NCBI RefSeq assembly: GCF_002531825.1
Contig: NZ_NWSX01000023.1
Coordinates: 22,403 to 86,402 of the forward strand
From: Rhizobium sp. J15
GTDB lineage: Bacteria; Pseudomonadota; Alphaproteobacteria; Rhizobiales; Rhizobiaceae
DNA: 64,000 nt
Reading direction: 5' to 3'
Position numbers and translations under genes: made by a program. Positions 18,864 to 26,925 of this stretch are shown one piece after another. Numbering within the stretch: position 1 is the first letter of the stretch; every line of letters begins with the position of its first letter. The notes below the pieces were generated by a model. The model did not search any database. It was given only the letters and a program-made list of their open reading frames with translations, and had not been told where the DNA came from.

Positions 18864-20537
18864 ATGCTGATCCAGCTTTCGATCCGCGATATCGTCCTGA
18901 TCGAGCGGCTGGATCTTGCCTTCGAGACCGGCCTGTCCGTGCTGACGGGCGAGACCGGGGCGGGCAAATCCATCCTGCTCGATAGCCTGTCGCTGGCGCT
19001 CGGCGGGCGCGGCGATGGCGGCCTGGTGCGCCATGGCGAGGACAAGGGCCAGGTGACGGCGGTCTTCGACGTCGGCATGGACCACGGCGCGCGTGCTCTT
19101 CTCAGAGAAAACGGCATTGACGACGAGGGCGACCTGATCTTCCGCCGCCAGCAATCGGCGGACGGACGCACCAAGGCCTATGTCAACGATCAGCCCGTCA
19201 GCGTGCAGCTGATGCGCCAGGCCGGCCAGATGCTGGTCGAAATCCACGGTCAGCACGACGACCGCGCCCTTGTCGACACGAACGCCCACCGAACCTTGCT
19301 CGATGCCTTCGCCGGCCTTACCGACGAGGTTGCCGAGGTCGCCCGGCTTTACCGCCTGTGGCGCGACAGCGAGCGGACGCTGAAGAAGCATCGCGAGAAG
19401 GTGGAGAGTGCCGCGCGCGAAGCCGATTACCTCCGCTCTTCGGTCGAGGAACTCGAGAAGCTCTCGCCGCAGGACGGCGAGGAGGACGAACTTGCCGACC
19501 GCCGGCAGAAGATGATGAAGGCTGAGCGGATCGCCGGCGATATCGCCGAGGCGTCCGAATTCCTGAACGGCAATGCTTCGCCCGTGCCGCATATTGCCTC
19601 GCTGGTGCGCCGGCTGGAGCGCAAGAGCCACGAGGCGCCGGGATTGCTGGAAGAGACCGTAGCGCTGCTCGATGCCGCGCTCGACCAGCTTTCCAACGCG
19701 CAGATGGAAGTCGAGGCGGCGCTGCGTAAGACCGAATACGATCCGCGTGAGCTGGAGCGGGTGGAGGAGCGGCTTTTCGCGCTCAGGGCCGCCTCGCGCA
19801 AATATTCCGTTCCCGTAACCGAGCTGCCGGCGCTTGCCGTGCGCATGATCGCCGATCTCGCCGATCTCGATGCGGGCGAGGAGAAGCTCGCCCGGCTCGA
19901 AGCCGAGGTCGGCCTGGCGCGGGAGAGTTACGATGCGGCGGCGCGCGCATTGTCCGAGAAGCGCCATCACGCCGGCACCGCATTGGCCGCCGCCGTCATG
20001 GCCGAGCTGCCGGCCCTCAAGCTCGAACGCGCCCGCTTCATGGTGGAGATCACCACGGACGCGGGCGAGGCGCTTGCCGAAGGCATCGACGTCGTCGAGT
20101 TCCATGTCCAGACCAACCCGGGCACGCGTCCCGGCTCGATCATGAAGGTCGCCTCCGGCGGCGAACTCTCGCGCTTCCTGCTGGCGCTGAAAGTGGCGCT
20201 CGCCGATCGCGGATCGGCCCCGACGCTGGTCTTCGACGAAATCGACACCGGTGTCGGCGGCGCCGTCGCCGATGCGATCGGCCAGCGGCTGAAGCGGCTT
20301 TCCGAACGCGTGCAGGTGCTGTCGGTCACGCATGCGCCGCAGGTGGCAGCCCGGGCGGCGACGCATCTGCTGATCTCCAAGGGACCGGCCGCCGACGGCT
20401 CCGAAAAGATCGCGACACGCGTCGCGACCATGGCGCAGAAGGACCGCACCGAGGAGATCGCCCGCATGCTCGCCGGTGCTTCGGTGACCGAAGAGGCAAG
20501 GGCGGCCGCAAAGCGGCTGCTGGCCGGCAACGGGTGA
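18864..20537 (+). CDS. recN: DNA repair protein RecN
   Basis: SMC-like ATPase of recombinational repair of double-strand breaks. The 557-residue protein has Walker A GETGAGKS at residues 29-36, a coiled-coil middle (about 150-370), the ABC signature SGGELSRFLLALK at 431-443 and Walker B LVFDEIDTG shortly after. The frame stays open far upstream inside bamD; ATG 18864 (MLIQLSIRDI) is the family start. The signature region has a short look-alike copy about 1.3 kb downstream, described separately. Confidence 0.96.
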   Translation: MLIQLSIRDIVLIERLDLAFETGLSVLTGETGAGKSILLDSLSLALGGRGDGGLVRHGEDKGQVTAVFDVGMDHGARALLRENGIDDEGDLIFRRQQSADGRTKAYVNDQPVSVQLMRQAGQMLVEIHGQHDDRALVDTNAHRTLLDAFAGLTDEVAEVARLYRLWRDSERTLKKHREKVESAAREADYLRSSVEELEKLSPQDGEEDELADRRQKMMKAERIAGDIAEASEFLNGNASPVPHIASLVRRLERKSHEAPGLLEETVALLDAALDQLSNAQMEVEAALRKTEYDPRELERVEERLFALRAASRKYSVPVTELPALAVRMIADLADLDAGEEKLARLEAEVGLARESYDAAARALSEKRHHAGTALAAAVMAELPALKLERARFMVEITTDAGEALAEGIDVVEFHVQTNPGTRPGSIMKVASGGELSRFLLALKVALADRGSAPTLVFDEIDTGVGGAVADAIGQRLKRLSERVQVLSVTHAPQVAARAATHLLISKGPAADGSEKIATRVATMAQKDRTEEIARMLAGASVTEEARAAAKRLLAGNG

Positions 20538-20641
20538 TCCGCCTGAACCACCTGTAGGGTCGACAGCGGCGACAAGTGTTTCGGCTTCGCGTTATGTGCA
20601 TCAATCCGATCAGCATCTTCAATTCAGCGATCAAGTTTGGC

Positions 20642-20858
20642 GCGAACGTTCAACTCTATCTCCCTCATCCCTGTGCTTGTCAGGGATCCAGCAAGCCCAA
20701 GTCCTTGGGCGCGGAAGACTCCCGTTTCCGATAAGAGTTATTCACCGCGCAGACGCGTGGTGGCTGGATTCCTGTGACAGGCACAGGAATGAGGAGGAGA
20801 GATGGGCGCTCCACCTCGAGTCGATGAGACTTCCGGCATGCTATAAATGCAACGGTGA
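20642..20858. repeat. Intergenic inverted-repeat element, longer copy
   Basis: Left arm 20660-20692 (CTCCCTCATCCCTGTGCTTG onward to GGGATCCAGC) matches the reverse complement of 20763-20797 (GCTGGATTCCTGTGACAGGC onward) with a few differences, enclosing about 70 bases. The flanks also resemble the copy at 21548-21661, including GCGAACGTTCAACTC on the left and CCGGCATGCTATAAATGCA on the right. It has no coding content. The boundaries are approximate. Confidence 0.75.
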
Positions 20859-20913
20859 CAAACATTCCGCTTCACATTATGCCGGTCACTCCGATCAACG
20901 GCGATCCCTCGCC

Positions 20914-21441
20914 ATGCGCCTTTTCCATTTCAGCGATGATCCCGATATCGTGGTCTTCGAACCGCGCCCGGTTCGCGTGCCCTCCGAACGCCCGACCGGT
21001 CAGGAATGGCTGAACGGTCCGCTCGTCTGGGCGATCGATGGCGATCACGATTTCATGTATCTCTTCCCGCGCGATTGCCCGCGCATCCTGATCTGGGCGA
21101 CGCCCGAGACCACGGAGGCGGAGCGGCAATACTGGCTCGGCGACTGGCGGGCCGCGGCTTTCATTGAGCGCCATTGGCTGGAAAGGCTCGTGGCGGAAAC
21201 GATCCATCGCTATGAGCTGCCAGTCGCAGATTTCGAGGATTTGGGTGATGCGGGCATGTGGGTCTCTCGCGGACGTGTCATTCCCATGGAGAGGACTGTT
21301 ATCTCAAGACTCGATCAGGAGTTCGAGCCGCGTGGGGTGGAGCTTCGGGTGGTCGACAGCCTGCGACCGCTGAAGAGCCTGTGGAATACGAGCGTGCATG
21401 TCAGCGGTATTCGGCTGCGCAATGCGCGGGAGTGGGATTAG
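20914..21441 (+). CDS. DUF6886 family protein
   Basis: A 175-residue cytoplasmic protein with no known catalytic motif. The start MRLFHFSDDPDI, the segment GPLVWAIDGDH and FMYLFPRDCPRILIW match my memory of the DUF6886 family; function unknown. The open frame extends back to 20596, but that part crosses a palindromic repeat and the ATG at 20914 gives the family start. It lies alone between recN and ligA, between two related repeat copies and next to a RecN-like fragment, so it may be an insertion at this junction. Confidence 0.75.
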   Translation: MRLFHFSDDPDIVVFEPRPVRVPSERPTGQEWLNGPLVWAIDGDHDFMYLFPRDCPRILIWATPETTEAERQYWLGDWRAAAFIERHWLERLVAETIHRYELPVADFEDLGDAGMWVSRGRVIPMERTVISRLDQEFEPRGVELRVVDSLRPLKSLWNTSVHVSGIRLRNAREWD

Positions 21442-21449
21442 GGCGGGTA

Positions 21450-21497
21450 GACGGCGAGTTGTCGCGCTTTCTGCTGGCACTGAAGACAACATTCGCC
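21450..21497 (+). pseudogene. Fragment resembling the RecN ABC signature
   Basis: Translated in one frame, these bases give DGELSRFLLALKTTFA, against GGELSRFLLALKVALA encoded by recN at 20157-20204. Over the first 36 bases there are seven differences, and six of them are synonymous. Similarity stops on both sides. The fragment starts nine bases after the DUF6886 stop and has no start codon or ribosome site of its own, so it is not a gene. Confidence 0.6.
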
Positions 21498-21547
21498 ATT
21501 ACCCGGTCAACGACGGTAGTAGCGTTCCTTGCACGCGAAGTGTCACG

Positions 21548-21661
21548 CGAGCGCTCACCTCAACCTCCCTCATCCCTGTGACGAGCACAGGGATGAGGGC
21601 GGAGAGGTGGGCACTCTTGTCGATGGTGGGCCATCCGGCACGCTATGCGCTGCATCGGTGC
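21548..21661. repeat. Intergenic inverted-repeat element, shorter copy
   Basis: A perfect 14-base-pair hairpin, CCCTCATCCCTGTG at 21567-21580 with CACAGGGATGAGGG at 21586-21599 and loop ACGAG, forms the core. The flanks (GCGAGCGCTCACCTC on the left; CCGGCACGCTATGCGCTGCA on the right) match those of the copy at 20642-20858, so this looks like the same element with its centre deleted. Confidence 0.75.
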
Positions 21662-21788
21662 GCGCGACTGGCAGTAGGTCGAGCAATGCATTCTTCTCGA
21701 TTAGGCATATTCACCCTCCCTTTTCATCCGGCGATTTTGCTCTAAAAACAATGCAGATTTCTGGCCAGATTCTCTGGAGCGAGGTTCC

Positions 21789-23945
21789 ATGTCCACCGAA
21801 GGTTCCGCCGTCGATACGTTGACGATCGAAGAGGCTGCCGCCGAGCTCGAGCGGCTGGCGAAGGAGATCGCGCATCATGATGCGCTCTATCACGGCAAGG
21901 ACCGGCCGGAGATTTCGGATGCGGATTACGACGCGCTGAAGCGCCGCAACGATACGCTGGAAGCGCGTTTCCCCGAGCTGATCCGGGAGGACAGCCCGTC
22001 GCGGCGTGTGGGGGCGGCGCCTTCCGTCACCTTCTCGCCCGTCGTCCATGCGCGGCCGATGCTGTCGCTCGACAATACGTTTTCGCAGGAGGACGTGCAG
22101 GATTTCGTCGCCAGCGTCTATCGCTTCCTCGGCCGGCTGCCGGACCAGTCGATCGCCTTTACCGCCGAGCCGAAGATCGACGGCCTGTCGATGTCGATCC
22201 GCTACGAGAACGGGAGGCTGGTGACGGCCGCCACGCGCGGCGATGGCACGACGGGGGAGAATGTCACCGCCAACATCAGGACCATCGCCGAGATCCCGAA
22301 CCAGTTGCCGAAGGGCGTTCCGGCGGTCGTCGAGGTCCGCGGCGAGGTCTATATGGCCAAGAGCGACTTCCTGGCGCTGAACCGGCAGATGGAGGCGGAG
22401 GGCAAGCAGACCTATGTCAATCCGCGCAATACGGCCGCCGGATCGCTGCGCCAGCTCGACGCCAAGGTGACGGCGAGCCGCAAGCTGAAATTCTTCGCCT
22501 ATGCCTGGGGCGAGATGTCGGAAATGCCGGAAGATACGCAATTCGGCATGGTGCAGACCTTCAAGGAATGGGGCTTCCCCGTGAATCCGCTGATGAAGCG
22601 GCTGAATTCAGTGGCCGACATCCTGGCGCATTACGACGAGATCGGCCTCGAACGTCCGGATCTCGATTACGACATCGACGGCGTCGTCTACAAGGTCGAC
22701 AGCCTCGAATTGCAGCAGCGCCTCGGCTTCCGCTCGCGCAGCCCGCGCTGGGCGACGGCGCACAAATTCCCGGCCGAGCAGGCCTTCACCGAGGTCGAGA
22801 AGATCGAGATCCAGGTCGGCCGCACGGGGGCGCTGACGCCGGTGGCGCGGCTGAAGCCGATCACGGTCGGCGGCGTCGTCGTCACCAATGCGACACTGCA
22901 TAACGAGGATTACATCAAGGGCATCGGCAATAGCGGCGAGCGTATCCGGCCTGAGGAGCACGATATCCGTGAGGGCGATACGGTCATCGTCCAGCGCGCC
23001 GGCGACGTCATTCCACAGATCCTCGATGTGGTGATGGAGAAGCGGCTGGCCGAGGCAAAACCCTACGAATTCCCGAAGACATGCCCGGTTTGCGGTTCGC
23101 ATGCCGTGCGCGAGGTCAACGAGAAGACGGGCAAGATGGATTCGGTGCGCCGCTGCACCGGCGGCTTCATCTGCCGGGCGCAGGCAACGGAGCATCTGAA
23201 GCATTTCGTCTCGCGCAACGCCTTCGATATCGAGGGGCTCGGCTCCAAGCAGATCGATTTCTTCTTCGAAAACGAGGACCCGTCGCTGCAGATCCGTACG
23301 GCGCCGGAAATCTTCACGCTGGAGAAGCGCCAGCAATCGTCGCTCACCAAGCTGGAGAATATCGACGGCTTCGGCAAGGTCAGCGTCGGCAAGCTCTATA
23401 CGGCGATCAACGAAAGGCGGAGCATTGCGCTTCACCGTTTCATCTATGCGCTCGGCATCCGCCATGTCGGCGAAACCACGGCGAAGCTGCTGGCGCGCTC
23501 CTACGGCACCTATGAGGCCTTTGCGACCGCGATGAAGGAGGCCGCGCCGCTTTCCGGCGAAGCCTGGACCGATCTCAACGCCATCGAGGGCATCGGCGAG
23601 GTCGTGGCGCGCGCCATGGTCGAATTCTACAAGGAGCCGCGCAATATCGAGGTGATCGGCCGCCTGCTTGAGGAGGTGACGCCCGCGGAGGCCGAACAGC
23701 TGGTCACATCGGGCAGCCCCGTCGCCGGCAAGACGGTGGTCTTCACCGGCTCGCTCGAAAAATTCACCCGCGATGAGGCGAAGGCGAGGGCCGAAAGCCT
23801 CGGCGCGAAGGTGGCGGGATCGGTCTCCAAGAAGACTGACTTTGTCGTCGCCGGCCCCGGCGCCGGCTCCAAGCTCGACAAGGCGCGCGAACTCGGCGTT
23901 CAGACGATGGACGAGGACGAGTGGCTGGCGCTGATCGGTGGGTGA
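21789..23945 (+). CDS. ligA: NAD-dependent DNA ligase LigA
   Basis: Essential ligase that seals nicks in replication and repair. The 718-residue protein has the adenylation site KIDG with Lys129 and the OB-fold region. A four-cysteine zinc finger (CPVC and two later cysteines near residues 432-463), helix-hairpin-helix repeats (EGIGEVVARAMV) and a C-terminal BRCT domain (VVFTGSLEKFTRDEAK onward) follow. CTGGAGCGAGG precedes the ATG. Length is normal. Confidence 0.97.
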   Translation: MSTEGSAVDTLTIEEAAAELERLAKEIAHHDALYHGKDRPEISDADYDALKRRNDTLEARFPELIREDSPSRRVGAAPSVTFSPVVHARPMLSLDNTFSQEDVQDFVASVYRFLGRLPDQSIAFTAEPKIDGLSMSIRYENGRLVTAATRGDGTTGENVTANIRTIAEIPNQLPKGVPAVVEVRGEVYMAKSDFLALNRQMEAEGKQTYVNPRNTAAGSLRQLDAKVTASRKLKFFAYAWGEMSEMPEDTQFGMVQTFKEWGFPVNPLMKRLNSVADILAHYDEIGLERPDLDYDIDGVVYKVDSLELQQRLGFRSRSPRWATAHKFPAEQAFTEVEKIEIQVGRTGALTPVARLKPITVGGVVVTNATLHNEDYIKGIGNSGERIRPEEHDIREGDTVIVQRAGDVIPQILDVVMEKRLAEAKPYEFPKTCPVCGSHAVREVNEKTGKMDSVRRCTGGFICRAQATEHLKHFVSRNAFDIEGLGSKQIDFFFENEDPSLQIRTAPEIFTLEKRQQSSLTKLENIDGFGKVSVGKLYTAINERRSIALHRFIYALGIRHVGETTAKLLARSYGTYEAFATAMKEAAPLSGEAWTDLNAIEGIGEVVARAMVEFYKEPRNIEVIGRLLEEVTPAEAEQLVTSGSPVAGKTVVFTGSLEKFTRDEAKARAESLGAKVAGSVSKKTDFVVAGPGAGSKLDKARELGVQTMDEDEWLALIGG

Positions 23946-23960
23946 GTGATGCTTGATTTG

Positions 23961-23980
23961 TTCCCATATTGGGAATATTC
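23961..23980. promoter_or_regulatory. Probable HigA operator and higBA promoter
   Basis: Nested palindromes TTCCC-ATATT-GGGAA (23961-23975) and ATATT-GGG-AATAT (23966-23978) lie just before higB. Their position fits autorepression by the HigA antitoxin. A possible promoter is TTGATT at 23953-23958 and TATTCT at 23976-23981 with a 17-base spacer. That would start transcription within a base or two of the higB ATG. Confidence 0.6.
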
Positions 23981-23986
23981 TCACCC

Positions 23987-24283
23987 ATGCAAGTGATCGC
24001 GAAGTCGACATTACGCTTGTTCTGGGAGTTGCACCCGCAGGCCAAAGTGCCTCTCGGCGTCTGGCATGCTCTTGTCAGTAAGGCGGAATGGGCGGGACCG
24101 GCGGATATCAAGAGAACGTTCGGTGCCAATGTTGATTTCGTCGGCGACAACAGGGTGATTTTCGACATCGGCGGCAACAAGTATCGCCTTATCGTTCACG
24201 TGGCCTATGCCTACCGACGCGTGCTGGTCAAGTTCGTTGGTACGCATTCCGAGTACGACAGGATCGATCCGGAGACAGTGTAA
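23987..24283 (+). CDS. higB: HigB-type toxin (RelE superfamily mRNA interferase)
   Basis: A 98-residue basic protein matching HigB: an N-terminal helix (MQVIAKSTLRLFWELHP), then FVGDNRVIFDIGGNKYRLIVHV and a C-terminal KFVGTHSEYDRID, the usual HigB fold. By family it is a ribosome-dependent endonuclease that cuts mRNA. ATG 23987 was preferred over an in-frame start at 23969 because the latter lies inside the operator palindrome. Toxin-first order with a one-base overlap to the antitoxin (TAATG) is the hallmark of hig modules. Confidence 0.88.
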   Translation: MQVIAKSTLRLFWELHPQAKVPLGVWHALVSKAEWAGPADIKRTFGANVDFVGDNRVIFDIGGNKYRLIVHVAYAYRRVLVKFVGTHSEYDRIDPETV

Positions 24284-24660
24284 TGGACATAAGACCGATT
24301 AGGAGCGATGGCGATCTGCAATGGGCGCTTGGCGAAGTTGCGTCGTATTTCGACAATCCGCCGCCGCAAGGCTCGGCAGCTGCGGACAGGTTCGATGTGC
24401 TTTCCGATCTCATAGAAGCCTATGAAAACCGACACTTCCCCGCCGTTGAACTGGAGCCGGTCGATTTCCTGCATGCCTTCATGGAAATGACCGGCCGCAG
24501 CCAGACGGATCTCGGCGAGATCCTGGGTTCGCGCTCCCGCGCCTCGGAAATCCTGCACCGCAAGCGCGCCCTGACGGTCGATATGATTTTCAAGCTTACC
24601 GAGGCATGGGGCGTTCCCGCCGAATGTCTCGTCAAGCCTTATCGTCTGGCCGTCGCTTAG
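24283..24660 (+). CDS. higA: HigA-type antitoxin (XRE family)
   Basis: A 125-residue helix-turn-helix protein that should neutralise HigB and repress the operon. The C-terminal half holds an XRE domain (FMEMTGRSQTDLGEILGSRS, then RASEILHRKRALTVDMIFKL); the N-terminal half is acidic and probably binds the toxin. Its ATG uses the last base of the higB stop codon. The gene end overlaps the convergent GNAT gene by four bases. Confidence 0.88.
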   Translation: MDIRPIRSDGDLQWALGEVASYFDNPPPQGSAAADRFDVLSDLIEAYENRHFPAVELEPVDFLHAFMEMTGRSQTDLGEILGSRSRASEILHRKRALTVDMIFKLTEAWGVPAECLVKPYRLAVA

Positions 24661-25193
24661 GCCCTCAACCGCGCCATCGTGTATGCGTCGACATATCGTC
24701 CGGCGCGATAGGCGAATGACCGCAACAGCCCCTCTTTCTCGAAACCGAACTTCTCGTAAAGCCGGATGGCGGCGTCGTTGTCGGTGTATACGGTCAATTC
24801 CAGCCGCTTGACGTCGAGCCAGTCGTCGGCGGCCTCGACCATGGCGCCGAGCAGGATGCGGCCGAAGCCGCGGCCGGTGAAATCGTCGTGCACGCCCATG
24901 CCGATGCTGGCGACGTGCTGCCGCCGGCCGCCGAGGCGGTTGAGGCCGCAATTGCCGACGATCCTGCCATCGAGCGTGACGACGAGGTTGAGCGCGCCCG
25001 GCGACGGGTTTTCCATGTTCTTTCGAACCTCTTCGACCCGCTGGTACGGCGGCCGCAGGGTGCCGGCGCGATAGCCCGGCAAATTGATGAGATCGGTGAT
25101 CTCCTCGGCGTCGGAAAGACGCACGGCGCGCACGACGACGCCATTCGGCAGGCGCGCTCGGTCGCGGGGTTCATTCTCTTCGTTTTCAGACAT
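24657..25193 (-). CDS. GNAT family N-acetyltransferase
   Basis: A 178-residue acetyl-CoA-dependent acetyltransferase. The core holds IGMGVHDDFTGRGFGRILL (acetyl-CoA-binding motif A, R/Q-x-x-G-x-G/A type), ELTVYTDNDAAIRLYEKFGF (motif B) and the FEKEGLLRSF end seen in the RimJ/YhhY-like subgroup. The substrate cannot be inferred. AAGGAGG lies about seven bases before the ATG, a very strong ribosome site. The end overlaps higA by four bases. Confidence 0.85.
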   Translation of the reverse strand: MSENEENEPRDRARLPNGVVVRAVRLSDAEEITDLINLPGYRAGTLRPPYQRVEEVRKNMENPSPGALNLVVTLDGRIVGNCGLNRLGGRRQHVASIGMGVHDDFTGRGFGRILLGAMVEAADDWLDVKRLELTVYTDNDAAIRLYEKFGFEKEGLLRSFAYRAGRYVDAYTMARLRA

Positions 25194-25240
25194 GGGGTGG
25201 CCTCCTTGGGTTTCAGGGGAGGAGAGCCGGCTTTTTCGAA

Positions 25241-25264
25241 AACCCTGCTCGCCTCGGCAGGGTT
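25241..25264. other. Hairpin in the GNAT upstream region
   Basis: AACCCTGC (25241-25248) pairs perfectly with GCAGGGTT (25257-25264) around an eight-base loop. Read on the minus strand it is followed by TTCGAAAAAG and then the GNAT ribosome site, so it could be a leader structure. The rest of 25194-25461 holds nothing I recognise apart from the promoters needed by the flanking divergent genes. Confidence 0.35.
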
Positions 25265-25461
25265 CTCGGGATGATCGAACGGCTAGTGACGCACCATCGC
25301 TCCCGCGTACCCTGGAAGGGTCGTGGCGATATGATGCATGGTCGATGTCACAGAGTTGATCATGCGTGGAAGTTTCCCCATTTGCGTGCAGATGTCAACA
25401 GGCCGGAATTTGCCTTCGCACGCGGCTATGATTATTCCGGTAGGGGCAGACGATTCGGATA

Positions 25462-26058
25462 TTGCCCTTGAAGACCATCGCCATCGATTTCGAGACAGCC
25501 AACGAGCAGCGCGGCAGCGCCTGCTCGGTCGGACTCGCATGGATCGAGGAGGGCAGGGTGACGCGCGTCGAGGAGCGGCTCATTCGCCCCAGGGACATGC
25601 GTTTTTCCGGGATGAACATCGCGATCCACGGTATCCGCCCGGAGCATGTCGAGGATGCGCCGGAGTTTCCCGAGGTGATGGACGAGTTCTACGATGATTT
25701 CAGGGGTGCGACGATGATCGCGCATAATGCCGCCTTCGATTTCAGCGTCTGGCGGGCAAGCCTCGATCTCTACCGGCAATCCTATCCTGAACTGATCTAT
25801 CTCTGCAGCCTGAAGATGGCGCAGCGGATCTGGCCGCATTTCCTCTCGCACCGGCTGAACCTGATCGCCGATCATCTCGGCCTGCGCTTCATGCATCACA
25901 ATGCCGCGGAGGATGCGGCGGTCTGCGCGGCCGCGGCGATCGAGATGGCGAAGGCGGTCAAGGCGAAAGCCGTGGAAGCGATCCCGGCGCTGATCGGCAT
26001 GACGCCGGGGCGGCTGACGGCGCGCGGCTATGCGCCCTGCACCTGCCGGAAGGCCTGA
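25462..26058 (+). CDS. DEDDh 3'-5' exonuclease (DnaQ-like)
   Basis: A 198-residue exonuclease of the DnaQ superfamily. Exo I DFET (Asp9/Glu11), Exo II in IAHNAAFDFSVW, and Exo III as HHNAAEDA, giving the DEDDh set. Such stand-alone domains degrade or proofread DNA or RNA ends; the substrate here is unknown. There is no ATG: TTG 25462 or TTG 25468 (MKTIAIDFETAN) must start it, and the second fits the family slightly better. Confidence 0.82.
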   Translation: MPLKTIAIDFETANEQRGSACSVGLAWIEEGRVTRVEERLIRPRDMRFSGMNIAIHGIRPEHVEDAPEFPEVMDEFYDDFRGATMIAHNAAFDFSVWRASLDLYRQSYPELIYLCSLKMAQRIWPHFLSHRLNLIADHLGLRFMHHNAAEDAAVCAAAAIEMAKAVKAKAVEAIPALIGMTPGRLTARGYAPCTCRKA

Positions 26059-26115
26059 GCGGTTTCTTGCAAAGCAGGGGCGCGTGCTTATCTAGAAAGC
26101 GCCGATCAAGCGATA

Positions 26116-26153
26116 GAGCGCCTTTGGCGCGTCCCGTCGGACGCGCGGCGCTC
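26116..26153. repeat. Palindromic intergenic repeat before creA
   Basis: GAGCGCC (26116-26122) and GCGCGTCC (26127-26134) pair with GGACGCGC (26139-26146) and GGCGCTC (26147-26153), with a CGTC loop and a TTTG bulge. This GC-rich palindrome type is common in rhizobial intergenic DNA. It ends two bases before the creA ribosome site. Confidence 0.65.
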
Positions 26154-26165
26154 CAGGGAGCCGCC

Positions 26166-26657
26166 ATGTCCAAGCCGCGCAATCTTTTCCTTGCTGCCCT
26201 CTCTCTTTTCGCGCTTTCAGCGGGCGCCGTCTCCGCCGAGGTCGTCGGCAAGGTCGGGGTCGACTGGATCGGCAACGACATTATCGTCGAGGCGGTCTCC
26301 GATCCCGAGGTCAAGGGCGTCACCTGCCACGTCACCTATTTCGACCGCAGCCTGATCGACCGGTTCAAGAACGGCAACTGGTTCGAGGATCCCTCCAACA
26401 ATTCCATCGCCTGCCGGCAGACGGGACCGATTGAGGTCGGCAATATCGACCTCTCCAAGGATGGCAGCGAGGTGTTCCGCCAGGGCATGTCGCTGATCTG
26501 GAAGACGCTGGTCGTCAACCGCATCTATGACAAGGCGAACGACACCCTGATCTATCTCGCCCATTCCAGGGAACTGACGGATGGCTCGGCGAAGATGTCG
26601 ATTTCGACGATACCCTTGTATGGGCAGAACGTGATCTGGAAGAATGGGAAGCCGTAG
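26166..26657 (+). CDS. creA: CreA family exported protein
   Basis: A 163-residue protein with an N-terminal signal peptide (NLFLAALSLFALSAGAVSAE), so probably periplasmic. The mature part shows the CreA family sequence: EVVGKVGVDWIGNDI, DPEVKGVTCHVTYFD, two conserved cysteines and WKTLVVNRIYDKANDTLIY. The family's role is unknown. The frame extends upstream to 26067 across the palindrome; ATG 26166 follows GGGAG and gives the signal peptide. Confidence 0.85.
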   Translation: MSKPRNLFLAALSLFALSAGAVSAEVVGKVGVDWIGNDIIVEAVSDPEVKGVTCHVTYFDRSLIDRFKNGNWFEDPSNNSIACRQTGPIEVGNIDLSKDGSEVFRQGMSLIWKTLVVNRIYDKANDTLIYLAHSRELTDGSAKMSISTIPLYGQNVIWKNGKP

Positions 26658-26709
26658 GGCCAAGGCACGCTGGATACGCGGCTTCTCCTGATGAAGACCC
26701 CGCCCCAAA

Positions 26710-26826
26710 CCCCTCCCCACAAGGGGGAGGGGCTTAACGTGCCGCGCCGACTTTCCAGATATTCGACGTCTCGGAAGGAGCGAGGCGGAGCCCTCGGGGT
26801 TAGTCCCTCCCCCTTGTGGGGAGGGG
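26710..26826. repeat. Inverted repeat pair with 22-base arms
   Basis: The arm at 26710-26731 (CCCCTCCCCACAAGGGGGAG followed by GG) is the exact reverse complement of 26805-26826. Each arm is itself nearly palindromic (CCCTCCCC and GGGGAGGG around ACAA). They enclose 73 bases without a gene. This type of repeat is common between genes in Rhizobiales. Confidence 0.75.
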
Positions 26827-26873
26827 TTTTACGTAAAGTTGGAAACAATGACCGTCGCGCGCTCCTACACCGA

Positions 26874-26902
26874 ACCAAAAAGGCCCGGACGAGCCGGGCC
26901 TT
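26874..26902 (-). terminator. Intrinsic terminator of the mcp-cheW operon
   Basis: On the minus strand, AAGGCCCGG and CCGGGCCTT (26894-26902 and 26880-26888) form a nine-base-pair stem with a five-base loop, followed by TTTTTGG. It lies 24 bases after the cheW stop. Confidence 0.8.
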
Positions 26903-26925
26903 CGCATTCCGTTCGGCGATAAAGA

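Noticed and set aside
21258..21581. A 107-codon frame that contains the RecN-like fragment
   Set aside because: It mostly overlaps the DUF6886 gene out of frame; only the 16-codon stretch is of interest.
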